This document shows, piece by piece, positions 47,030 through 56,625 of a DNA stretch of 64,000 bases (the first letter of the stretch is position 1; the number at the start of each line of letters is the position of its first letter). The notes beneath the pieces are model-generated. The model searched no databases. It had not been told where the DNA came from and was given only the letters and a program-made list of their open reading frames with translations. The stretch spans positions 16,346,416-16,410,415 of the forward strand of contig JAJEKV010000017.1 of the NCBI GenBank assembly GCA_021234155.1, given 5' to 3'. Both the position numbers and the translations under genes were made by a program. Source of the stretch: Isoetes taiwanensis. Taxonomy: Eukaryota > Streptophyta > Lycopodiopsida > Isoetales > Isoetaceae.

Positions 47030-49200
47030 TAGGGATCTCCACTGACCCTGCAAAGATTGAAGCGGTAATTGATGAATATCCAAAGCGGTAATTGAAGCGG
47101 TAATTAATGGCCGGCACCAAAGCTCATCCATGAAGTAAGGAGCTTTCTCGGCTTAGCAGGGTATTATAGGAAGTTCATCAAGAACTTTGCAAAGGTGACA
47201 GCTCCATTGACGGACCTCACCAAAGCAGAAAAGATAAAATATTGGGCGGATCATTGGCAGAGGAAGGCCCATGCAGCATTTGAGATGTTGAAGGAAGCTT
47301 TAACGACAACGCCAGTCTTAGTCTTGCCGGATCCAGAGAAAGATAAGTTGGTGGCAACAGATGCCAGCAAGGTTGCAACAGGAGGGATCTTGATGCAGGA
47401 AGGGAGGGTAGTAGCATATGATTCAACAAAGATGAACGACGCCGAAACACGCTACCCAACCCATGATCAAGAGTTGCTAGCAGTGGTGAGAGCATTGAGA
47501 ATATGGAGGCATTATCTATTGGGAAGGAGGTTCCAATTGGATACGGACCATCAGAATCTACAATATGTCTTCACCCAACCACATCTCAACTTGAGGCAAA
47601 GGAGATGGATGGAGTTCCTGGAAGAGTATGACTTTGTCATCGTATACAAGCCAGGCAAGCTCAATGTGGTCGCAGACGCGCTCTCAAGGCATCCCTTGAC
47701 GACAAGAGTCCACAGCAATGCCATATCAATACTCACCAGTGAGTTTGGCAAGAAGATAGAAGAGACGTTGCCTTTGGATAGAGACTTTAAGGAACTGTTG
47801 GCAAGCCTTTCTAAAGAGGCAAGAACAGATAAGGAAAGGGAGACCTTCAAGCATTATAAGAAAGAGAGTAACCTACTAGATCACAAGAATAAATTGTGTG
47901 TACCAGAATCTTCGGGAGTAAGGAAGTTGATGTTCCACGATACACACAATAGTCCCATAGCCAGGCATGCAGGGTTCATGAAGACCTATTTCAAGATTAG
48001 AAGCAGCTACTTCTGGCCTGGCATGAAGAAGCAAATAGCCAGGTACATTCGAGAGTGCCAGTTATTCCAGCAGACAAAAGCGAAGCAACTCTGAATTCCA
48101 GGAGCTTTAGAGCCATTGCCAGTGCCGAATGCAAAATGGGAAGTCATAAGTATGGATTTTATTACAGGACTGCCGAGGACAGTAAGAGGCAAGGATGCCC
48201 TAATGGTGGTGGTGGATAAGTTATCCAAGATGTCACATTTCGTGCCGTGTAGGACCATAGACACGGCATTGGACACTGCCGTATTGTTCACCAAAGAGAT
48301 CTTTAGACTCCACGGGGTGCCGAGGGAAATTATCTCGGATAGAGATTCTAAATTTATGAGTGCATTCTGGCAGGATTTGTTTATCACCATTTAGACGAAG
48401 CTCTCTATGAACACAACATATCATCCGCAGACGGATGGTCAGACGGAGCGAACCAACTGGATCATTGAAGACATGCTAAGGAATTACGTTTGGAATAAAC
48501 AGTCTAAATGGGATGATTTCATCCACTTAGTGGAGTTTGCCTACAATAATGAGTCATCCCATATGTCTCCTTTCGTGATTAATTATGGGTATCAGTGTCT
48601 TACCCCAGATACATGGCACAATCCAGTGTCAAAAGTGGAAGTCTCCCAGCAGATGTTATCGGATATGCAGCAGCTAGTGGAGGAGGTAAGAGGAGAGGTA
48701 AGAGGATACCTTCTAGCAGCGAGAAGTAGGCAAAAAAGCATAGCCGATAAGCATAGAACGGTAAGGGAATTTCAGGTTGGAGACAACGTATGGCTGAAGA
48801 TCAAAGTCAAGCAGGCCAAGCTCCGCATCGGCAACTGCAAGAAGCTTGCTCCAAGATGGGCTGGCCCATTCAGGATAACCAAAAGAGTAGGTAGCCAATC
48901 CTACAAGTTGGACCTGCCAGCACATCTCAAAATCCATAGGGTCTTCCATGTAAGTCTCCTGAAGAGGCACACTCCTAATCTAGAGGAAGTATTGGAGACA
49001 ACTGAATTACTGAAAATGACAGACGACTAGCTTGAAATCGTCCCAGAGGTTCTTCTTGACAGGGCCTATAAGAAGACAAGAAGATCCCAATTCCTCCAAT
49101 ACCTAGTGAAATGGACGCACTTACCTGTGAAAGACGCTACGTGGATACTACATTCAGATTTGGAGAAGCAGTACCCCTAATTCATGGAGCAATGCAAGGG
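47030..49200 (+). pseudogene. element A pol remnant: RT end, RNase H, integrase, chromodomain
   Basis: Begins mid-RT at [10 protein letters not shown], then the connection motif [12 protein letters not shown]. RNase H starts at [13 protein letters not shown] (about 47350). The integrase zinc domain and DDE core follow (MDFITGLP near 48150, SDRDSKF near 48340, [12 protein letters not shown] near 48425). The last block reads QYLVKWTHLPVKDATW (about 49095-49145), a chromodomain that keeps the KW aromatic. In-frame stops at about 48092 and 48392-48394, and before 49030, disable it. It aligns throughout with the pol of element B. Confidence 0.9.
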
Positions 49201-49204
49201 TAGG

Positions 49205-49971
49205 CTCGTCACCGAAGTAGTCGACACTGAACCGATAGGTGAGTGGGAGGTAGATTAAAAAGTCTACTTCTATCCCACGGAAGTAGACGACCTTGAGAGA
49301 TGAGAGGTCATTCAGGCATGCATTGATAGGAAAGCACCTCTAGTCAATGCCTACCACGGGAAGGACGCCATCCTTCATGCCCAAATATGGGAAGGACGCC
49401 ACCCTTCACGCCAAAGGCAACTAAAGGTGTAGGCATGAGTGATCATCCTAGGCATGATAGGGCGTTGTCTCCATGGCCAAGATGGAAGAAACATAATCTT
49501 CCTACGCCGGGAGATTAGCCTTGCATCCATATAAATTGTAATTAATTGGTGGTTCCCTAACAACCAACTTTAAAATAATTAAATGTATACTGACGTAGTG
49601 TTGGACCTGCAGGCCAATAGGAGAGTCTAGCGGCAGGAAGGTCACACTGCGAAGACTTGCAACACATGTTTTGTCATAATGTGGTGCAAGGAGACAATAA
49701 GAAACCTTAATTAGAAAATTTTGGAACTATGTTAATGACAATGGTGTAAGCCATAAAATTTTGTGAATAATAGATGATAAAGCAAGAGGGCGAAAGAGCC
49801 TCTTATCATAGTACGTTATTGAACAAGGATGTGTTATGATAAATTAAAATATTACCTTGGGGCAATTATATTGTAAAACTATATGTATCAAATGTAATTG
49901 CAGGGTATGCAGGTTTCCAAGGTGGGGGAAAGCGTGATGCTGAGGACAACATCAATTCAAGGTGGGGAGAT
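49205..49971. other. element A 3' untranslated region and polypurine tract
   Basis: Non-coding sequence between pol and the 3' LTR. It ends in the purine-rich CAAGGTGGGGAGAT (49958-49971), the expected plus-strand primer site. No accessory ORF was seen. Confidence 0.7.
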
Positions 49972-50077
49972 TGTGACGTTCCAGCATAACATACGATCCG
50001 AATACATATATTATACTGCCACGTCACACGTACATGTCATCACGACAAGTACTTGAGAGCCGTAAAGGGTTGCACCT
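49972..50077 (+). repeat. 3' LTR of element A, left part
   Basis: Matches the first 105 bp of LTR A (TGTGACGTTCCAGCATAACA...), then breaks after TTGCACCT where element B begins. Confidence 0.9.
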
Positions 50078-51845
50078 TGTACGTATAAATATTGAACACG
50101 TCACTCGGTATAGGTACGCCACCTGGGGTATGATAACCCAATGGATTTAATTAGCTATGTTAACCAGATTATAAAGGATAATTATCTACAGACATGTGAT
50201 TAAGTCAATCCATAGTAGGAAGGCGCCATTTGGCATGACCCGGGTGGCTAGCATGAGGATTGCTAAACTAGGCCACCAAAGGGAAGCGCCATCTCATATC
50301 AGCCCAATTTCGACCCAGCAAAGCGCCAGGAGCTGTTCGTCCCCAGATCACCAAGATACCCTCTACCTGTCGCTGCTACCCCAGTACGGCACCATGGAAG
50401 CACCCCTTGACAACGGGTCCAGCCGAAACTCTGGTTAGTGGTAGTTAACTTGCAAATTGTAGAATAATACTCTAGTATTCTTTTCTGGTTGGTTTTGGGT
50501 GAGATTAACCCTTCTTTAGTAATTAGGAATACTTTTCAATTATGAATGATGCTCTGTATGGAATGGTCGATGTCTCTATGAGTTAGTTTAGTAATTTCTC
50601 GTAAACAGGGATTAACAGGGGGGTAGAGTCTGAGCTTGAGTATAGAATGCTCCTAGTAGTCCTTTAACATCCTACTAGTTTCGGCCTGTGCACAAGAGCC
50701 CACCGGGTCATAGACGCTATGGTCTGCTTAGCACTAGACAAGGGACGCAGTGGTGAAGTAGGGGGTGGGTCTTGGGCAAAAGTATGCTAGTGGGTATAAA
50801 AAAAACGCGGCCCCAGCACTTAGATCAGCACCCTGGATGTACTATTCTATCATAGTATTCCACTTGTTATTAATTGGAGTTGTTACATATTTCTATTGAT
50901 TACCTAATTACCGTGTGCTAGTACCAGTAACACCTTAAACAAGCTGCCATATGGGGTGCTATATGAGTGCTGTCAGCATGTGTCCGGACGCCTGCTTTTG
51001 ATACCCACCAGCATACTTTTGCCCTCTTGCACGAGCATAAAAGGCTCCTGAGACTCCTACAGTGGGCTAGGCCTGATAGCCGGTCACGTGGAGGGCCGGG
51101 TATGGGTCTGACACTCCCTGGGTATAGTGGTGTGACCCGTATGGGGCACCATGCACTTTGAGTAGAATTAGGGTGAGTAAGTCGGGTACGGATGCGGGGG
51201 TCGCTGATGCGGCACGTATTCTCTAGCTCACCCACGACACCACTGTGATCCTGGAAGGGGACGCCTCCCCGACCTGCCTCATCGGACCAGGTGTCATGAA
51301 CCTGGAGTAGACTCAAAGGGTGGTCCCTAGAGTCTGCGTCTCCGGAAGGCTATAGCAAAGCCATAGCGTGAATCGACCCATCTGCAAAGTGTGCACAGGA
51401 GGGGCGGATGGAGTGGACAACCGGCTAGCCGATGTTCTATGCCAGCCAACGCCATGCCAAGATTCGGTCTGCCAATTCCCTGAGACCCAGCCGTCAGTCG
51501 CTTCCCCCACTCGAGTCTGAGCCGGGGTAGAACCTGGGTTTTGGGTGTTTTCTTAGCTTAGATGCATGTTCTTGCCGTCGGTACTTGAATGGATGTGCCA
51601 CCCCTCGTGGTGGATATTTATATGTGATTTATGTTGTATGCTAACCTTGTATTCATGCTTCCGCGACGTAGGCGCCCATTGAAGGCGTGGGCCGAATGAC
51701 CCCTCCGTGTCCTTCACCTGAGCGTCTCTATGTAGACGGCCCGGGTTAGATGGAGGGCCCTGCTCGTGGCGGGATGGCCGCCATGGGAGGGGAAAGTCCC
51801 CGTATGTATACGGCCGGGGGTCGTATATATTCAGGGAGCGTCACA
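50078..51845 (+). repeat. 5' LTR of element B (contains a MITE)
   Basis: Matches 61899-63431 and ends GGAGCGTCACA before the PBS. It lacks the first 25 bp found in the 3' copy (61874-61898) and contains a 251-bp insertion at 50774-51024. Confidence 0.9.
50774..51024. mobile_element. 251-bp MITE inserted in the 5' LTR of element B
   Basis: 24-bp terminal inverted repeats with one mismatch: GGGCAAAAGTATGCTAGTGG at the left and its complement ending CTTTTGCCC at the right. It is flanked by TCTT on both sides (50770-50773 and 51025-51028). The 3' LTR has the empty site at 62611-62614 with a single TCTT, which shows the insertion directly. No transposase is encoded, and the superfamily is unclear from the 4-bp duplication. 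Confidence 0.93.
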
Positions 51846-51846
51846 G

Positions 51847-51859
51847 TGGTATCAGAGCC
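51847..51859 (+). other. primer-binding site of element B
   Basis: TGGTATCAGAGCC, one base after the LTR end, is an exact match to the initiator-tRNA-Met PBS used by many plant LTR retrotransposons. Confidence 0.92.
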
Positions 51860-52641
51860 GTGATTTCGGTTGCTCGAAATCATAGCACTGGCCAAACACT
51901 AACTCGTAGCACGGTAGTTAGGAGGAGGCTAAGTTAATGTGTTGTTAGTCCTCTTTGTTGTTTGGTTCGGTGTTAGGTTAAATTAGGAAATTGTAGCTTT
52001 AAGAAGGATAGGGTGACTGGAGGGCCCAAGAATTGGAAGAATTGTAAATGTCAGTGGGTAGCTCAAATGACGGAGAAGTTGCGTCCATTGGATCGGACAT
52101 ACTTGAATTACCCTAGAACGGTCGTCTCCAGGCGAAAAATGGTCAAGGGCAGGCCCGAAAACCAACTCGGGCGCCGCTTGCTTTCTGTCGTCTTGCAGTC
52201 ACGGTAGAAGAGCCGAAAATGCAGTCGGCGCCCGACCGGTCAGACGGGAGTCAACGCGAGCCGCCAGGTCAACTCGGGCACCGCTTGCTTTTCGACGACC
52301 CCCAGTCGAGGCGGGAGCACGAATAATGCAGCCGGCGCCCGATCGTATGCCTCGCATATTTCCGCCGTATAATTATTTTTCTAATAATAAAATTAAAAAA
52401 AAAAAGTTAATAGGAAAATTTTAAAATTTCAAAAGTTAACTGGCCGTTTAAAATTTCTTCTTGTTATTTGTTCTGCCTTGCCTTCAGCACCTTCGACCGC
52501 CAGAGCCGCTGCCCGCCATCGCCACCGGACTTGACCTTGCTTCGTCGCCCTTGTGTCTTGGGGAACCCTAGCGCCTCCCTTGCCGCCTTCTCCGTCACCA
52601 GCGCCTCACTGTCCGCCTTCCTAGACCTTATTGCCACAGCT
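51860..52641. other. element B leader before the histone-fusion ORF
   Basis: Untranslated leader. An AT-rich stretch (about 52365-52460, with an A-run) is followed by a C-rich stretch. The histone-fusion frame is open upstream to 52468, but the ATG at 52642 (context GCTATGGCG) is the better start. Confidence 0.5.
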
Positions 52642-53886
52642 ATGGCGAATACCAAGAGCGCCCCGGATCCTTCTACTTTGAGCATAGTGGAAATTTATGC
52701 CATGATCGCCCGGTACATGGCTACAGACCCGGCCTTCATTGACATACTCCTAGATGAGCTAGTAAACAGGTTTGAGAATAACGATAGGATCCCCTATCCT
52801 ATCTATCATTTCTCATAGCCATTCCTGATCCGGCTGAATCTTCGCCAGCGCTCCTACACCATTGTCGAGCAGCATGACATGGTCATGATGCTGATTAAGT
52901 TCTATCCTCCCGAACAAGAGGGGCATACAGAGGAGGAGGACATCAGGGCAGAAGCCGATCGTATCAGAGGCTTGGCCAAGGAAGATGACCATCGGGAGAT
53001 TGAGCGGGCAGATACGGCGGCTAGGGGAAGAGAGTACAGGTACCTCGGGGACGGCTCTGCCGTCATCGATGGCAGGGCAATTGAGGTTCCCCCATACCGT
53101 TGGGACGAGGATAACCACAGCTTTATTTGGGGAGAAATCCCCGATATCAGCATAGATTATCTGACGACCATACAGATCGATATGGGTCTGCGGCCTCAGC
53201 GGTACCAGGCTGAGCTTCTTCGCCGAAGCGCAGCCCAACATTTTGCTCAGATTCAGGAAGATCTGAGGCGAGTCCGGGAGGAACAGGAGGAGCTTGAACA
53301 GGAGGAGAGGGATCGGCAGGACCAGCTGAACCCGCAGGACGGAGGGGCAACTGGGGGTGGGTCGGGCCCAACCCCGACAGAACATGTGACCATTAAGCAC
53401 CGGAGGAAGGGGTTAGCCCGAAAGACCGGCAGTCAATACAAGGAGAAACTAAAGACTGTCGGGGCTTTTGGCAAGAATACCAGCTCCAGTCGGAGACAGC
53501 AGTGGGTGGATAGCTCCCGACCGGCTGTTGGAGCTAAGACGGTGCCAGCACCGAAGGGGCCGCCTACCAAACCCGCCCCACAGAGGAAGCCTCACAGGTT
53601 TCGCCCCGGCACTGTTGCCTTACGGGAGATCCGTAAATTTCAGAAGTCAACCCAACTTCTGATACGGAAGCTTCCCTTCCAAAGGCTGGTACGAGAGATC
53701 GCGCAGGAGTTCAAAACCGATCTCCGTTTCCAGACCTTTGCTAGTTTGGCGCTTCAAGAGGCTGCAGAGGCTTACCTGGTGGCACTTTTTGGTGACGCTA
53801 ACCTTTGCGCGATTCACGCAAAGAGGGTCACCATTATGCCAAAGGATTTAGCCCTCGCCCGTAGGATTCGGGGGGAGCATCCTTAA
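52642..53886 (+). CDS. retroelement-encoded histone H3 fusion protein
   Basis: 415 codons with one internal TAG at codon 59 (52816-52818); both parts are in the same frame. Codons 1-58 are predicted helical. About 80-185 are acidic and polar. About 189-229 look like a coiled coil ([19 protein letters not shown]). About 245-315 form a basic tail with GLARKTGSQ at 257-265. Residues 316-414 are an H3 fold domain: [81 protein letters not shown]. Differences from plant H3 are about 13-14 of 99 positions. It has Phe at position 41 (H3.1-like) and Leu at 90 (H3.3-like), and no CENH3-type loop-1 insertion. The DNA- and H4-contacting core is preserved, so it could enter a nucleosome. Role unknown. The TAG may be a disabling mutation or be read through. 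Confidence 0.93.
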
Positions 53887-54106
53887 CACATTTTGATGGG
53901 CTCCGCATTGTACATATTTCTTTTCGATAAATAATAAAAACTCTTTTTGTTTTAAGTTGAAGATGTATTGAGAACCTTCTATTTTATTTTAAAAATATGA
54001 AATTGCTGACATCAGCGTAACAATAAAAAGGGTTTAAAAAGGGTTTTTAGTGTGTACTCCCACTTGTTTTCTTTCATTTTCTTGCCTCCTCCTCCCTTCT
54101 AGCGCT
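53887..54106. other. spacer between element B ORF1 and ORF2
   Basis: 220-bp AT-rich spacer with AATAAT and AAAAAGGG runs and a pyrimidine tract ending CTTCTAG just before the ATG of the next ORF. This resembles a 3' splice site or a short leader, so ORF2 may be expressed from its own promoter or by splicing. Confidence 0.4.
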
Positions 54107-55498
54107 ATGGCCGCCGCTGACCTTACCGCCTGGTACCATGACGGAGAGCAATGGGATCCGCAAGTCCCTTTCGACCTGCTGCAGCCTTTGCGCCTAGATC
54201 TCCTTGCCAACATGCAGAGGCACCCAGATTATGCCGGATTTTTGGATTTCTACAGGGAGGAGATGTTCCCTCTGTGTATTCCTCTTGGGGATCCTCCCCA
54301 ACTGTATCTGGAGCGGGAGGTAGTCCGAGAGATGCTCGGGGGAGACACTCATGCATATGATGTCCTCAAGGGAAAGCTCCGATGGGGCAAACACCTGCCC
54401 GTTGTGCAGCATCAGGGGCGGCAATACCTTGAGGTTGCCTTTGACCTAGCCATCCTCATGGACCAATATGTCGAGGATGAAACCTTGCCTGTAGAGAAGG
54501 GCAAACTGCCGGAGTCTTCCGAGGAGGGGGGAGACGAACACATAGGCATGGGCGACTTCGCCCGTTGGAAGCAATTAGCGGAAGAGCTGCCTCCGCGCCG
54601 TGAGCAAGCCGTAGGCTTGTCAGGGTTGGATGCCCTTCCAGTTATTTATCACCAAGGGCAAGAATATCTTCTCTTGGATGATATTATCTGGACTTATCAC
54701 ATGGTGGCCGGATTTAGACGTAAGCGTAAGGACCATGTGCTTTATGAGCTTGCGGAGTATTGCATGGACGATTTCATTGACTTCACTTCTATTGAGCTTC
54801 CTCCGGAGGTGCAGCAGCTGCTCCAGTTCCGCCAAGAGACCATAGAGCCGACCGAGACTCTACTACGTCTTCGGGACTTCGTGATGCAGGAGCCAGCCTC
54901 ACAGCCCTCACCAGATGCCTTCACGGCTATGGGACCTCACGTCCCAAATATTAATATGGTTGAGGTTCCCTCGGGTTCAGATGACGAGGGAGAGGATTTA
55001 TATCATAACCCTGCTCATGTGAAGGAGGAGCAGCAAGAACTTAAGGAAGAGGAGGTTTCCATGGATTTGGATAAGGAGGTGGCCACATCAGAGACCCCGC
55101 AAGGGAAGGTATCAGGCAACCACCTTACCCGTTTCTTTTTGTCAGCCTTTCGACAGGGGCAAGTCCTTTTTATAGCCCGGGATTTAGGGCCGGAGGCTGA
55201 AGCTTCATGGTGGGCCCTCCGTGCTCTCTCTACACTGGCCGGCCACAAGAAGCTCCCCTATCGTACGTTTACTTATGTACTCGTACGATGGGATCTTGCC
55301 CTGACGGCCTTGGGTCAGGATATTGCGCCCTGGATGAGCATGAAGCTCCTCATGGCAGCCCCATTGGCCGTTGCCTATCCACCGGAGGTTGCATCTATTG
55401 CGGCTGCCACAGTAGACCCCGGGGTGACTCTGCTGCGACACCGACCGCCTCCACCACCTCCTAGGTCTAGGGATGAAGAGGGAGGACCTAGCTCTTAA
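54107..55498 (+). CDS. element B accessory ORF2, unknown family, 463 aa
   Basis: Intact frame. I chose the ATG at 54107 (GCTATGGCC) over the in-frame ATG at 54050 for its context. No known domain was recognised. An internal repeat is visible: LPVVQHQGRQYLEVAFDLAI (97-116) resembles LPVIYHQGQEYLLLDDIIWT (177-196). Residues about 300-345 are very acidic (SGSDDEGED, KEEQQELKEEE), and the C-terminus has a six-proline run followed by RSRDEEGG. The first 125 residues are colinear with the 228-aa ORF at 16627-17313. The acidic tract could bind histones or basic tails, which would suit the H3-fusion ORF upstream, but that is inference. Confidence 0.75.
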   Translation: MAAADLTAWYHDGEQWDPQVPFDLLQPLRLDLLANMQRHPDYAGFLDFYREEMFPLCIPLGDPPQLYLEREVVREMLGGDTHAYDVLKGKLRWGKHLPVVQHQGRQYLEVAFDLAILMDQYVEDETLPVEKGKLPESSEEGGDEHIGMGDFARWKQLAEELPPRREQAVGLSGLDALPVIYHQGQEYLLLDDIIWTYHMVAGFRRKRKDHVLYELAEYCMDDFIDFTSIELPPEVQQLLQFRQETIEPTETLLRLRDFVMQEPASQPSPDAFTAMGPHVPNINMVEVPSGSDDEGEDLYHNPAHVKEEQQELKEEEVSMDLDKEVATSETPQGKVSGNHLTRFFLSAFRQGQVLFIARDLGPEAEASWWALRALSTLAGHKKLPYRTFTYVLVRWDLALTALGQDIAPWMSMKLLMAAPLAVAYPPEVASIAAATVDPGVTLLRHRPPPPPPRSRDEEGGPSS

Positions 55499-55846
55499 AC
55501 TAATTGTACTACGCATTTTTGTATTGTGTATGATTGTGGAATTTTGAGTTGGCAAATTCTTTAGCCACTTTATAATATGATACAACTTTCTTTCCATCGA
55601 TTGAAATTACTATCTTTATGAATACATTTGAAAATTAGTCCTTCTATCATGTGTTTAGCTGGTTATTCGAGTTGGTCTATAACAGAACTATCCAACCCTC
55701 TATATTCATTTCAATTGTCTTGCAGAAGAAACCCTTTGGGAATATGAGGAGAGGATTACAGACATGATAAGGAGGGATGACCCCGGCCAGAGCAGGACTA
55801 TGGCCAGAGATATGGCGAATATCCCGAATGGGATGAAGGCTATGAG
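55499..55846. other. spacer with possible 3' splice site before ORF3
   Basis: AT-rich spacer with a TTTCAATTGTCTTGCAG acceptor-like site ending at about 55724. The sequence after it is open in two different frames (ETLWEYEERITDMIRR, then RPEQDYGQRYGEYPEWDEG), so ORF3 may begin in a spliced exon or carry a frameshift here. Confidence 0.4.
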
Positions 55847-56179
55847 ATGGAACCCCGCCACCGGGAGAACCCTATGATCTTTGAAAAAGGGTTGGAGATA
55901 GTTAACATCCTTAGGGACAGAGCTTTTGAGGACCTGAAGCTGACCCTGTGCCGTACCTGGGACTATTGGAGTATGAGCAGGCACGAGGCTTTCGAGGACG
56001 CCAACGACCATCTCTGGCAACTCTTCTATGCTCTGCGAAGGCTTTTCAATCTTCTCATTGTTAGCCCAACGTGGGAATACCAACCAGTGATTGTCCAAGC
56101 CTGGGCACGCTACAAGCTCGTTAGGGCTGTGCGTGAGAGTGTTCGCTATTCAATTCTGTACCCCTTTGCGAACCCCTAG
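55847..56179 (+). CDS. element B accessory ORF3, unknown, 110 aa or more
   Basis: The frame from ATG 55847 encodes 110 residues (MEPRHRENPMIFEKGLEIVN...), mainly helical, with aromatic clusters (CRTWDYW, DDxLWQLFYALRRLF-like) and a C-terminal RAVRESVRYS. No domain recognised. In-frame coding without a start extends upstream to about 55790 (DYGQRYGEYPEWDEG). The same RAVRE-type sequence is echoed in the small exon at 56412 (AVRERRLAD), which hints at an alternative end joined by splicing. Confidence 0.5.
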   Translation: MEPRHRENPMIFEKGLEIVNILRDRAFEDLKLTLCRTWDYWSMSRHEAFEDANDHLWQLFYALRRLFNLLIVSPTWEYQPVIVQAWARYKLVRAVRESVRYSILYPFANP

Positions 56180-56411
56180 GCTGGATCTTTCTAGTTTCGT
56201 TTTTTTTATGCTGTTTCTGAGTTCACTTTAAGTTCCAGTTGTATCATGTTATCTTTGTATAATACTCCTGTACCAACTTTTGGTGTGAAACTGTAATAGC
56301 AAAGTTTTTTTCCTCTTATAATAACAAATTCCCTTTGTGTTCTCTCTCTACCCCATTTGTAAGAATTTATCTGTTATAAAAATGCTTATACCTTTTTCAT
56401 GCTCGATTTAG

Positions 56412-56500
56412 GCGGTGCGTGAGCGCCGCTTGGCGGACACCCTCCAACGCCCGGTGGAGGCTCACTCTGAGCGAACCGATGTTAATGAAAAGGCGGTTAG
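56412..56500 (+). CDS. putative small exon spliced to gag
   Basis: An 89-nt block between a CGATTTAG acceptor and a GTGAGT donor, open in the frame AVRERRLADTLQRPVEAHSE. It ends GTT AG. Joined across 56501-56625 to TCC TGT... at 56626 (after GGAACTAG), it restores AGT and continues [16 protein letters not shown] in the gag-pol frame. The removed 125 bp hold a stop (TGA 56603-56605). Both splice sites and phase agree, but there is no transcript evidence. Confidence 0.5.
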
Positions 56501-56625
56501 GTGAGTTCTGAGCCTATGTATTGCATGCCAACCCACCTTAACAAATCCGGGGAAGATGGACCGGAGTTACCTCGCTACCACCACAGTACACTACACACAA
56601 CTTGACCATCTCCCCCTGGAACTAG

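Noticed and set aside
52642-53886. Reading the H3 domain as a centromeric CENH3
   Set aside because: Loop 1 has the canonical length (FKTDLRFQ) and the core follows ordinary H3; only the N-terminal extension is unusual.
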